Assembly: GCF_037176765.1 (NCBI RefSeq)
Contig: NC_090034.1
Location: forward strand, 24,559,375 to 24,623,374
Source: Anolis sagrei
Taxonomy: Eukaryota; Chordata; Lepidosauria; Squamata; Anolidae
Direction: 5' to 3'
Length of the DNA stretch: 64,000 nucleotides
Below, in pieces: positions 1 to 9,800 of the stretch. A model generated the notes under the pieces. That model was not told where the DNA came from. It was given only the letters and a program-made list of their open reading frames with translations, and did no database searches. The translations under genes were made by a program, and so were the position numbers. Each line of letters opens with the position of its first letter. Within the stretch, counting starts at the first letter, position 1.

Positions 1-401
1 TCTTGCTAAAGGCTGGGCACAATTTATGGTATTGCAGCCAGTGTTAGGAAAGTCTATTATCTCTAAAGCATTTACCCCTTATAACTTCCCCAATTGGTGG
101 TCATTAACAGTCTGATGAATTTAGTCCATCATATTTTGGAACTGGACCACTCCTTCTTAAACTGTGAGTTCCAACGCCCAGTGGGGTCCCCTTAGGTCAA
201 TGTTGGCTCAATAACTGAAGTTCCACTGATCAAATAGTTGTGTCGTCAAAGAGGCCAATCAGAGTTCTTTTTTATGACAGAAAAACAACAGCATTGTAGA
301 CTGTTTGGTGGCTTGTCTCTTTCTTGCCTTCAGCCCTGGAACTGTTTTTCTATAGCTTCTGTTTCTGGTGTTAACCTACTGGCTTTTGGGCTTAGAAATG
401 G
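1..401. other. intergenic stretch, no gene seen
   Basis: I see no exon, RNA gene or clear mobile element here. A short piece near 150-225 (CTTCTTAAACTGTGAGTTCC followed by GGGGTCCCCTTAGG) resembles a stretch at about 56190-56260 and may be a decayed non-autonomous DNA transposon end. Confidence 0.4.
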
Positions 402-496
402 AATCATAGAAACATAGAATCAAAGAATCAAAGAGTTGGAAGAGACCTCATGGGTCATCCAGTCCAACCCCCTGCCAAGAAGCAGGAATATTGCAT

Positions 497-2198
497 TCAA
501 ATCACCCCTGACAGATGGCCATCCAGCCTCTGTTTAATAGCTTCCAAAGAAGGAGCCTCCACCACACTCCGGGGCAGAGAGTTCCACTGCTGAACGGCTC
601 TCACAGTCAGGAAGTTCTTCCTCATGTTCAGATGGAATCTCCTCTCTTGTAGTTTGAAGCCATTGTTCCGCGTCCTAGTCTCCAGGGAAGCAGAAAACAA
701 GCTTGCTCCCTCCTCCCTGTGGCCTCCTCTCACATATTTATACATGGCTATCATATCTCCTCTCAGCCTTCTCTTCTCCAGGCTAAACATGCCCAGCTCC
801 TTAAGCTGCTCCTCATAGGGCTTGTTCTCCAGACCCTTGATCATTTTAGTCGCCCTCCTCTGGACACATTCCAGCTTGTCAATATCTCTCTTGAATTGTG
901 GTGCCCAGAACTGGACACAATATTCCAGATCAAGACACTATGCTCCTCTTGATGCAGGCCAAAATCCCATTGGCTTTTTTTGCCGCCACATCACATTGTT
1001 GGCTCATGTTTAACTTGTTGTCCACGAGGACTCCAAGATCTTTTTCACACGTACTGCTCTCGAGCCAGGCGTCCCCCATTCTGTATCTTTGCATTTCGTT
1101 TTTCCTGCCAAAGTGGAGTATCTTGCATTTGTCACTGTTGAACTTCATTTTGTTAGTTTTGGCCCATCTCTCTAATCTGTCAAGATCGTTTTGAATCCTG
1201 CTCCTGTCCTCTGGACTATTGGCTATCCCTCCCAATTTGGTGTTGTCTGCAAACTTGATGATCCTGCCTTCTAACCCTTCATCTAAGTCATTAATGAAGA
1301 TGTTGAACAGGACCGGGCCCAGGACGGAACCCTGCGGCACTCCGCTCATCACTTCTCTCCAGGATGAAGAGGAAGCATTAGTGAGCACCCTCTGGGTTCG
1401 TCCATTTAACCAATTACAGATCCACCTCACCGTAGTTTTGCCTAGCCCACATTGGACTAGTTTCCTTGCCAGAAGGTCATGGGGGACCTTGTCGAAGGCC
1501 TTACTGAAATCCAGGTACGCTACATCCACGGCATTTCCCGCATCTCCCCAGCTTGTAGCTCTATCGAAAAAAGAGATCAGATTAGTCTGGCATGACTTGT
1601 TTTTGATAAATCCATGTTGACTATTAGCAATGACCGCATTTGTTTCTAAGTGTTTGCAGACCACTTCCTTAACAATCTTTTCCAGAATCTTGCCTGGTAT
1701 TCACGTGAGGCTGACCGGACGGTAGTTGTTTGGGTTATCCTTTATTCCCTTCTTGAATATTGGGACCACATTGGCCCTCCTCCAATCTGCTGGAACTTCT
1801 CCTGTTCTCCAAGAACTCTCAAAGATGGTTGCCAATGGTTCCGAAATGACTTCCGCTAGTTCCTTCAATACTCTTGGGTGTAGTTGATCTGGCCCTGGGG
1901 ACTTGAACTCATTTAGAACGGCCAGGTATTCCTGTACGACTTGTTTCCCAATTTGGAGTTGGATGTCCTCAAATCCCTCATCCACTCCGTCTTGCTGAGG
2001 TTGAAGATGACTTTCTTTTTGTGAGAAGACCGAGGCAAAGAAGGTATTTAGTAGTTCTGCCTTTTCCCTATCCCCTGTCAGCATTGCCCCATCTTCTCCT
2101 CGAAGAGGCCCTATCGCCTCCTTGTTTTTCCTTTTTCTACTGACAAGAAAAGAATCCCTTTTTATTGTTTTTAATGTCCCTGGCAAGCCTGAGCTCAT
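497..2198 (-). pseudogene. CR1 ORF2 reverse transcriptase, broken
   Basis: The rest of CR1 ORF2 lies in three open pieces: 2198-1701 (start of the RT, ending NNYRPVSLT), 1664-930 (RT core) and 844-497 (C-terminal domain). The first two share a frame and are separated by a TGA at about 1701-1703; the last is in another frame. The RT core has DFSKAFDKVPH (motif A) and [20 protein letters not shown] (motif B). The catalytic motif C reads FADN where CR1 normally has FADD, so a metal-binding Asp is replaced by Asn. The copy is therefore inactive on at least two grounds. Confidence 0.85.
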
Positions 2199-3324
2199 AT
2201 TGTGCTTTAGCCTTGCGGACCTTTTCCCTACAGCTGTTGGCTATTTGTTTGAATTCTTCTTTGGTGATTTCTCCCTTTTTCCAGTTCTTGTGCATGTCTC
2301 TTTTGTGTCTCAGCACAATTAGAAGTTCTTTGGACATCCATTCTGGCTTCTTTGCACTTGTCCTATTTTTTCTTTTTGTTGGCACGGTTTGCAACTGCAC
2401 CTTGAGTATTTCACTCTTGAGAAACTCCCATCCATCCGTAACTCCCTTGTCTTTTAGTATCTGTGTCCACGGAATGCTGCTCAGTGTTTCCTTCAATTTT
2501 TTGAAATCAGCTCTCCTAAAGTCCAAAATGCGGGTTTGACTTGTCTTAGTTTCGGCCTTTCTTTGTACCTCAAATTGCAGGAGCACATGGTCACTTGCCC
2601 CTAAGGATCCTACCACTTCAACCACATCGATCAGGTCCTCCACATTTGTTAGGATGAGATCAAGAGTAGCCAATCCCCTTGTTGCCTCTTCTACCTTCTG
2701 GACCATGAAATTGTCTGCAAGGCAAGCGAGGAATTTGTTGGACTTTGTACTCTTGGCCGAGTTTGTTTTCCAGCAAATATCGGGATAGTTGAAATCGCCC
2801 ATGACTACTACATCTCTTCTCTGTGCCTGTTTGGTCAACTGTTGGCAGAAGACTTCATCAAGTTCTTCCTCCTGGCTTGGAGGTCTGTAGTAGACTCCTA
2901 CAACAAGATCTTTTTGAGTCCCAGTTCCCTTGATTCTTATCCAGATGCTTTCAAGCTGGTTTCCCGGATTGCTGTCATGCATTTCTTCTGCAGCATAAGA
3001 GTTTTTGACATATAAGGCTACTCCGCCTCCTCTCCCCTTTGTTCGGTTTCTGTGAAAGAGGTTATAGCCCTCGATGTCTACATGCCAGCGATAGGAGTCA
3101 TCCCACCAGGTTTCAGTGATGCCTATGATATCATATTTGTGGTGTTGTGCTAAAAGTTGGAGTTCGTCATGTTTATTTCCCATGCTCTGTGCATTAGTGT
3201 AAAGACATGTGAGCCCCTGAGATCTTCCCCTGAGCTGTTTAATTGGGATTATTGTGCTTTCGGTACTTGGTCCTTTTTGTGTTTGTGCAGCCCTCCGTTT
3301 AGCCTTCTGGCGGTTCCCTGACAT
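2137..3324 (-). CDS. CR1 ORF2, N-terminal endonuclease part
   Basis: 395 codons of the CR1 ORF2 polyprotein, covering the apurinic-type endonuclease. Blocks seen in order: LYTNAQSMGNKHDEL, TETWWDD, YYRPPS, MGDFNYPDI, ATLDLILTN and GASDHVLLQ, which are the metal-binding and catalytic motifs of the exonuclease-endonuclease-phosphatase fold. The open frame then runs out inside the linker before the reverse transcriptase, and coding sequence continues in a different frame from 2198. The start Met at 3324 follows ORF1 closely. This is the endonuclease part of an inactive LINE copy. Confidence 0.85.
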   Translation of the reverse strand: MSGNRQKAKRRAAQTQKGPSTESTIIPIKQLRGRSQGLTCLYTNAQSMGNKHDELQLLAQHHKYDIIGITETWWDDSYRWHVDIEGYNLFHRNRTKGRGGGVALYVKNSYAAEEMHDSNPGNQLESIWIRIKGTGTQKDLVVGVYYRPPSQEEELDEVFCQQLTKQAQRRDVVVMGDFNYPDICWKTNSAKSTKSNKFLACLADNFMVQKVEEATRGLATLDLILTNVEDLIDVVEVVGSLGASDHVLLQFEVQRKAETKTSQTRILDFRRADFKKLKETLSSIPWTQILKDKGVTDGWEFLKSEILKVQLQTVPTKRKNRTSAKKPEWMSKELLIVLRHKRDMHKNWKKGEITKEEFKQIANSCREKVRKAKAQYELRLARDIKNNKKGFFSCQ

Positions 3325-3374
3325 TGTGGGTAAAGTAGTGTTCGCAAGGCTGTTGTCCCCCTCCCCCAGTGGGC

Positions 3375-4634
3375 CTAGTTTAAAGTGCGCCTAATGAGGT
3401 TTGCGAGTCTGTGAGCAAAAAGGTGTTTTCCTACTTGTGTGAGATGCACCCCATCCCTTGCCAGTAGGCCATCCTCCTGGAAAAGCAGGCCTTGGTCAAG
3501 GAAGCCAAAGCGTTCCTCCTGACACCATTTTCTAAGCCAGTCATTGACCTTTACTATTTTTCTGGCCCTTGTAGGACCGTGTTTTATGACTGGGAGGAGG
3601 GATGAAAAGACCACCTGTACATTACATTGCTTTAGCTTTGTTCCTAGAGCTCGAAAATCATTTGTGATCTTTTGAACAGTATGCCTAGCAGTATCATTGG
3701 TTCCTACATGAATCAACATGAGGGGAGGACGGTGATAGGGCTTGAGGAGCCTGGTGAGCCTCTGAGTGATATGGTGCATTTTTGCCCCCGGTAGGCAGCA
3801 TATTTCTCGAGCCATCCCATCCGGTCTGGAAATGACGGCTTCCGTTCCTCTAAGGAGGGAGTCGCCTACTACCAAGACCTGTTTACTTTCAGGAATGGCA
3901 GGGCCCCTTTTGCGTATTGTAGTGTGTAGGTCCCCAGAAAAGTGATCCTGTTGGTGTGAATTGTGTAGGTGTAAAGTGTTGTCCTCCTCCTCGACATCCC
4001 CGGTGCATTCATCAAGGACAATCCATTGAGATTCATCCAAGAGCCTAGCGTTCTCCTGTATGTGTTCCTGTTGCACCTGGTCTATGGTTGGGGATGGTAC
4101 ACCTGCATGATTGTGTAAGTGTGAATGTTGTGAAGTGTTGTCCCAAACAGGGCTATCCCCCTCACACTGGTCAAGGACGAGCCACTGATCAGTATCTAAG
4201 CCATTCTGGTCTTCCTCAATGTGTTGTGTTTCTTGGTCAAGTGATAGCTGTGTGAGAATTTGGAATCTATTGTGTAACTGCAGCTGAGAAGAAGTATTCT
4301 GAGGAGGCTTCCGAGTCCTATGTCTCTTTCTAAGGGTGACATTCCTCCAAGCCTGAGGGTTGTCCACATCTGAGGTGATCTCCTCTTGAGCCTCCCCATG
4401 TTGATGTGATATGGGCTGCGTGTCTAGGACAGCATGCTGTGTGGTGTCTAAGAACGGCTCGAGTTCCTGAATGCCCTTAAGGGTCTTAATATGGTCCTCG
4501 AGTTGTCGGATCCTGTGTTCCATGTGAGTGATCTGTTTACACTTGGGGCAAATATAATTGGGTAATTGTAGTGTGAAAAAGCTGAACATGCCACAGCTTG
4601 TGCATGAGACTGGAAGATTTCGTGTTTGTTTCAT
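3375..4634 (-). CDS. CR1 ORF1 protein with SGNH esterase domain
   Basis: 419 codons, uninterrupted. The N-terminus has two cysteine pairs (CTSC and CPKC, about residues 11-35) that look like a small zinc-binding module, then a short coiled-coil-like stretch (HRIRQLEDHIKTLK), a long low-complexity middle, and a C-terminal SGNH-type hydrolase domain from about residue 252. Visible catalytic blocks are VVGDSLLRG (Ser), HVGTND (Gly/Asn block) and DGVHLT (Asp/His). CR1-type ORF1 proteins are known to carry such an esterase domain and to bind RNA in the retrotransposition particle. The stop lies about 50 nt upstream of the ORF2 start at 3324. The frame appears whole, but expression is not shown. 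Confidence 0.85.
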   Translation of the reverse strand: MKQTRNLPVSCTSCGMFSFFTLQLPNYICPKCKQITHMEHRIRQLEDHIKTLKGIQELEPFLDTTQHAVLDTQPISHQHGEAQEEITSDVDNPQAWRNVTLRKRHRTRKPPQNTSSQLQLHNRFQILTQLSLDQETQHIEEDQNGLDTDQWLVLDQCEGDSPVWDNTSQHSHLHNHAGVPSPTIDQVQQEHIQENARLLDESQWIVLDECTGDVEEEDNTLHLHNSHQQDHFSGDLHTTIRKRGPAIPESKQVLVVGDSLLRGTEAVISRPDGMAREICCLPGAKMHHITQRLTRLLKPYHRPPLMLIHVGTNDTARHTVQKITNDFRALGTKLKQCNVQVVFSSLLPVIKHGPTRARKIVKVNDWLRKWCQEERFGFLDQGLLFQEDGLLARDGVHLTQVGKHLFAHRLANLIRRTLN

Positions 4635-4773
4635 CTGCGGGTTGCTAATGACCTCCTCTTGGTGTGTGTTTTACGTTGTTGTCTGTATGCAGGGGTGAAA
4701 GTGTAGGTTACTGAGTGTATGAGTGTATGACCCTGGTTTATATAGGGTAACCAGGAAGCAGAACAGGAAGCCC

Positions 4774-4850
4774 CGCCTCTCAAACAAAGCAGTTAATTTT
4801 TAAACACAGAGAGCTCCGCTTCTCAAACAAAGCAGTTAATTTTTAAACAC
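4774..4850 (-). repeat. two-copy direct repeat in CR1 5' region
   Basis: A segment of about 34 bp is repeated with a period of about 43 bp (4774-4807 and 4817-4850); the two copies differ at about one position. It lies upstream of ORF1 in CR1 orientation, where a LINE promoter would be, so it could be a monomer-type promoter repeat. That role is inference. Confidence 0.6.
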
Positions 4851-4904
4851 TCACTCAGATTTCTAGTGCCCTCTAAGACAAAGCTTATCCTGAAGCAGAA
4901 GGGA

Positions 4905-4978
4905 ACAAAATGGAGATGAGCACCACCTCCCAGGGACAGACACGACTAGATTTAATGTCAGGGGACACCTTTACCTCT
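4905..4978 (+). mobile_element. Sauria-type SINE tail fragment
   Basis: Only the 3' part is present: the ATGGAGATGAGCACCACCTC block, the GACACGACTAG block and the ending AATGTCAGGGG-ACACCTTTACCT. The same tail ends the longer SINE copies at 10411-10712 and 47350-47640. The GACACGACT block resembles BovB LINE 3' ends. Confidence 0.7.
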
Positions 4979-4984
4979 ACTTAC

Positions 4985-6260
4985 GCCTTCAAAAACAGCC
5001 TCAGTTAAGGAGTGTGTCTCCTATGAATGAATGCCTGGAGAAGGTAATAGGCTGGATGAGGAAAAACAAATTGAGACAGAACCCGGACAAGACAGTGAGG
5101 CTTGCCATCAAGGGTCCTATCTCTGTACAAAGTTTGGAACCACCAGTTAGTTCACAGTTTCTCAACCTGGGGGCCGGGGTCGCTGGGGGGGTTGCGAGGG
5201 GGTGTCAGAGGGGTCACCAAAGACCAATGATAGAATTTGGCCCAATTCTATTGTTGGTGGGGTTCAGAATGCTCTTTGATTGTAGGTGAACTACAAATCC
5301 CAGCAATTATAACTCCCAAATGGCACGTCTATTTTCCCCAAACTCCACCAGTGTTCACATCTGGACATACTGAGTATTCGTGCCAAGCATGGTTCAGATC
5401 TATCATTGTTTGAGTCCACAGTGCTCTCTGGCTGTAGGTGAACTACAACTCCCAAACTCAAGGTCAGTGCCCACCAAACCCTTTCAGTGTTTTCTGTTGG
5501 TCATGGGAGTTCTGTGTGCCAAGTTTGGTTCAATTCCCTCGTTGGTGGACTTCAGAATGCTCTTTGACTGTAATTTAACTATAAATAAAGCAACAATAAC
5601 CCCCAAATGACAAACTCAACGCCCCCCAACCCCACCAGTATTCAAATTTGGGCATATCTGGTATTTGTACTAACTTTGGTCCAGTGAATGAAAATACATC
5701 CTGCACAGGCATGTAGCTGGGGGGGCCTTGACAGACTTAACCCCCCCCCCCCCGAAATTCTCATGGTGGTCCACGAGAAGGCCTTACTGGTGCATTATTT
5801 ATACTGTTATGTTTATTCATATCATGACCTGATCACCATAATATATCCCATATTCTTTGGGGTATTGGGGCAACAATACAAAAGGTTTGCTAGGGTAGAC
5901 CCTCTTTCACTCAGCCTCAGCCTCCCTCCCGAATCAAAATCCTGGCTACGGGCCTGATCCTGCATATCAGATATTTATATTATGATTCACAACAGGAGCA
6001 AAATTACAGTTATGAAGTAGCAACGAAAATAATGTTATGTTTGGGGGACACCACAACATGACGAACTGTGGCATTAGGAAGGTTGAGTTAGTTCAAGGGA
6101 AAGCAACCAGCTGGGTCACAGGAACATCCAGGAGTGAACACAACACACGTGAACTGAAATCACTCCACTGGTTGTCAATTGGATCCTGGGCAAATGCCCC
6201 AGGGTTGGTTTTGACCTTCCAAGCCTCCCATGGTTCGGGCCCAGGTTCCCTCCGGGGGGG
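4985..6260 (+). mobile_element. L2 LINE fragment split by a hAT-type insertion
   Basis: Two pieces of L2 ORF2 C-terminal coding lie either side of the insertion at 5155-6087. The left piece (about 4985-5146) encodes a decayed NECLEKVIGWMRKNKLRQNPDKT, matching the (D)ECLxxxxxWMRxNKLKxNPDKTE block of the intact L2 at 57040-59976. The right piece (6088 to about 6260) encodes the region of the L2 [16 protein letters not shown]...LHWLP block in degraded form. It ends near a poly-G run at 6257-6276. Confidence 0.65.
5155..6087. mobile_element. non-autonomous hAT-type element with 8-bp target duplication
   Basis: Flanked by the identical octamer TTAGTTCA (5147-5154 and 6088-6095). The left end starts CAGTTTCTCAACCTGG and the right end finishes GGCATTAGGAAGGTTGAG, which are inverted relatives and resemble SPIN/OC-like hAT ends; the last few right-end bases are missing. 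The interior contains units of about 139 bp (GCCAAG...GGTTC at 5380 and 5519) of the same family as those at 12240-12900. A secondary insertion or expansion with a poly-C run is seen near 5700-5960. No transposase is present. Confidence 0.8.
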
Positions 6261-6445
6261 GGGGGGGAGGGGGGGCTTCTCCTCCCGCACAGCCCTGGTC
6301 CCTTCAGAAAGCGGAGGTCTTCTGGGTTTGACATTTGGAGTCCCCCTCCAAGAGGACCCCCCTTCCCATTGGCTGCCCCAAAAGAAGGCGGCCTGCCCAA
6401 GGAAGAGATCCCTCTGCGAAACCAGTCCTTCCAACAGGCGTGGGC

Positions 6446-6510
6446 AAACTGGGGCACTCCAGGTGTTTTGGACTTCAACTCCCACAATTCCGCAGCTTAC
6501 GGTTCCCATA
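6446..6510 (+). mobile_element. half copy of a palindromic MITE
   Basis: GGCAAACTGGGGCACTCCAGG followed by the GTGTTTTGGACTTCAACTCC block matches one arm of the hairpin MITE seen whole at 27401-27601 and 33813-33947. A related arm lies at about 6880-6955 inside NTAN1 intron 1 and another at 9103-9175. Confidence 0.6.
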
Positions 6511-6539
6511 GCCCTTCTCACGCTCAGCCGGAAGCCCCT

Positions 6540-6719
6540 CCCCCCAGGGCGCCTCTAGGACTCTTCTTCCGGTTCCGGTGGGCAGCCTTGCTCTTGGGCC
6601 TAGCGGTGGGTGTGGAGGAAGGAATAGGGCGCCGTCTCTGGCAACGAGAGAGGCCCCAAGGCCGTGTTTCCTTTGCGGGGCTCGCTTGGCTGTCGTCCTC
6701 CTCCTCCTCCTCCGGAGTC
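6540..6719 (+). promoter_or_regulatory. NTAN1 promoter and 5' UTR region
   Basis: GC- and CpG-rich DNA immediately upstream of the NTAN1 start codon, without a TATA box. Two adjacent ETS-like sites (TTCCGG) are at about 6567-6578, and a CTC/TCC run precedes the ATG. This is the usual look of a housekeeping-type promoter. The transcription start is not determined from sequence. Confidence 0.6.
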
Positions 6720-6800
6720 ATGCCTTTGCTGGTGGACGGGCAGCGGGTGGAGCCCTCGCAGCGGCTCCGAGCCTTGGCCTTCGCCCACCGGGGCCTGGAG
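6720..6800 (+). CDS. NTAN1: NTAN1 coding exon 1
   Basis: Encodes residues 1-27, ending RGLE, in phase 0 with donor GAG|GTAAGC. The start is fixed by the MPLLVDG block, which is nearly invariant at the N-terminus of the family. Confidence 0.93.
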
Positions 6801-9800
6801 GTAAGCAAGGCCGCGGCGGAGGGAAATCCAGCTGTGCGGCAGGCCTCGGCCCACAACAGCCATGGGCCAACTTCCGCCCTCCAGGTGTTTTGAACTGTTA
6901 GGCTGGTAGGAATTGGAGTCCAAAACACCCGGAGGGCCCAAGTTTGCCCACGTCGAGACTCAGAGCATAATAGAGATGGAAAAGACCCCGTGGCCCATCC
7001 AGTCCAACCCCCTTTATTCTGCCAGGCAGGAAAAGCACCATCAAAGCCCCCTCTCCCCCCGACAGATGGCCACCCAGCCTCTGTTTCAAAGCTTCCTAGG
7101 AAGGAGCTTCCACCACAATCCGAGGCAGAGAGTTCCACTGATGAACAGCTCTTCTTACAATCAGGAAGCTATTTCTCTGCTTACTGCATTTTTACCCCAC
7201 TCTATTAATAAACCTTTATTTGTACCCCGCTACCATCTCCCGAAGGACTCGGTGCAGCTTACAAGAGGCCGAGCCCAAATACAACAATAAAAACAACAGC
7301 AACAACACAATAACTCAACCCCCCCCCCCAAAAAAAACCCCCAAAAAACAAAGCAATAACATTAACAACATCTAATGACGCAATTAAAAGCAATGGCCGG
7401 ACCAAATGTAATAATTAAAATTAAAAAGTGCTGGGCATGACAAGGTGGGGTGTTTGGAGGGGGATGGGCATGCAGATATCCTGGATCTCTGATAAAGTGC
7501 GTTGGGACATAATGCTAGGAGTTTCCTTATTCTGGAAAGGCACACTTGAACAACCACGTTTTCAAGCTCCTCCTAAAGATTGCTAGCAACGAGGCCTGCC
7601 TGATGTCCTTAGGGAGAGAGTTCCAGAGTTGAGGGGCCACCACCGAGAAAGCCCTATCCCTCGTCCCCACCAATCGCACCTGCGATGCTGGTGGGATCGT
7701 GAGCAGGGCCTCTCCAGATGAACGAAGAATTCGTATGGGTTCATACACAGAGATGCGGTTACGCAGGTAGGCTGGTCCCAAACCATTTAGGGCTTTGTAG
7801 GTAAGCACCTGCACCTTGAATTGGGACTGGAAAATGAATGGAAGCCAGTGGAGCTCCTTAAACAGGAGGGTTGTCCTCTCTCTGTAAGGAGAACCAGTTA
7901 ACAATCTGGCCGCCACCCGTTGGACCAATTGAAATTTCCGGGCTGTTTTCAAGGGCAGCCCCACGTAGAGTGCATTACAGTAGTCCAATCTGGAAGTGAC
8001 TAAGGCGTGGACCACCCCAAAGCGGACTCAGAACGGCTTCCAGTTTGGAAGTAATTCAATGCCCGATTGCAACATAGGGTAAAGATAAAGGTTTTCCCCT
8101 GACATTAAGTCAAGTGCTCATCTCCATTTCTACGCCAAAGAGCCAACGTTGTCCATAGACACCTCCAAGGTCATGTGGTTGGCATGACTGCATGGAACAC
8201 CATTACTTTCCCGCCGGAGCGGTACCTATTGATCTACTCATATTTGCATGTTTTCAAACTGCTAGGTTGGCAGAAGCTGGGGCTGACTGTGGAAGCTCAC
8301 GCCACTCCCTGGATTCAAACCTGCAAATCTTTTGATCAAGAAGTTCAGCAAGTCAGCACTTTAATCCACTGCGCCACCAGGGCTCCCCATTGCAACATAG
8401 AGACATACAAAATACACAACATTTTAAGCATTGAAATCATAAAACAAATTATATAAATACATTTAAATAACTTAAAAACATAGCACCTAATCCCACAATC
8501 ATAGTCCAACCTGAATTTGGTTATATTAATTCCATGGTTGCATATTGCATTGTGATTGTACTACTTACCAAATGCTTGGTTCCACAGCCAAGTTTTATTT
8601 CTGAAAACCAGGAGGGAGGAATCTGATCTACAGTCACTGGGGAGGGAGTTCCATAGTTGAGGGGCCATCACTGGGAAGGCCCAGAATGGGACACAGTATT
8701 CCAGGTGAGGTCTGACCAAAACAGAATACAGTGGCACCACAACTTCCCTCAATCTGGACACTAGACTCCTTTGGATGCAGTCCAGAATCCCATTGGCTTT
8801 TTGAACTGCTACATCACACTCTTGGCTTGTGTTCAGCTTTTTATCCACAAAGACTCTGAGATCTTTCCTACATGGACTGTTTTTGAGCCAGGCACCCCCC
8901 ATTCTGTATCTTTGCATTTCATTTTTCTCTGCCTAAATGTCGTATATTACATTTGTCCTTGTTGAAATGCATTCTGTTAGTTTTGGCCAATTGGCTCTCT
9001 AATCTGTTAAAGTCATTTTGAATTCTGGTCCTGTCCTCTGGAGTATTAGCTCTCCCTCCAAATCTTGTCCCATCTGCAAACTTGATCAACACTCTCACAA
9101 TTCCTAACAGCTGGTAAGCTGTTAGGAATTGGAGTTGAAGTCCAAAACACCTGGAGGGCCCAAGTTTGCCCATATGTAACAAGATTTGATAAGATGTTCT
9201 GTTCCTGATTTGAAAGTCTCATGTCCTGTTTAATTGTGTGCCCTTTGCTTTGAAAGCCATTCTCCTACTCCAAAAATGTTGTTTTTTGTGCCAGAAATTA
9301 TGTTGAATTGATGGATACTCGTTGAAAAACTATCACAAAATGTGTTGCACTGTTGCTTTACTTGGATTTTCAATCCCCTCCCTTCTTTCCCCCACAACCA
9401 TCAGGAGCAAGCCAGGCGTCTGCGAAGCCAACCTGCTCGTTTGGTAGGCCCCAAAGGACTCCTCTACGTCCAGCAGAGAGAGTTTGCAGCCACCACTCCT
9501 CGGGATGGTATGTAAACCTCACACGAGGGTCCCTCTTAATTTGTGAGTCTGGTGCTTCCAGTGCTGATGATCTGTGGCTTCAGATTATGAGACAGTCACT
9601 GGTAGTAAGCCTCCTGACAATTTTTGCATTTCCCTGGGCTGGTTGGAGGGACGGGTCCAGGAGAATCCCAAGCATCAGGCAAAGTCTTTGTGTGTGTGTG
9701 TCGGGGCGGGGGTTTGAACCCCATCCAGAACTGGTTGACACTTCTCTATCCCCAGATTAGGACCCTTGATGTCAAGCACCTCTGTTTTGTCTGGATTCAG

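Larger units (their letters stand above)
402..4855 (-). mobile_element. nearly full-length CR1 LINE
   Basis: A CR1-clade non-LTR retrotransposon on the - strand, about 4.45 kb. In element order it has a 5' region with a duplicated segment (4774-4850), ORF1 (4634-3375), ORF2 endonuclease (3324-2137), reverse transcriptase (2198-930 in pieces), the C-terminal part (844-497), and the typical CR1 3' end with short ATTCTATG-like repeats at 402-440. ORF1 looks open; ORF2 is broken by at least two frame changes and an in-frame stop near 1701. Most LINE copies are heavily 5'-truncated, so a copy that retains ORF1 and its 5' region is uncommon in this window. It lies in intergenic DNA upstream of NTAN1. 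Confidence 0.9.

Noticed and set aside
6093-7138. Long overlapping - strand frames near the NTAN1 start.
   Set aside because: They are antisense to a GC-rich promoter and exon 1; no homology is recognised and the + strand NTAN1 reading explains the region.
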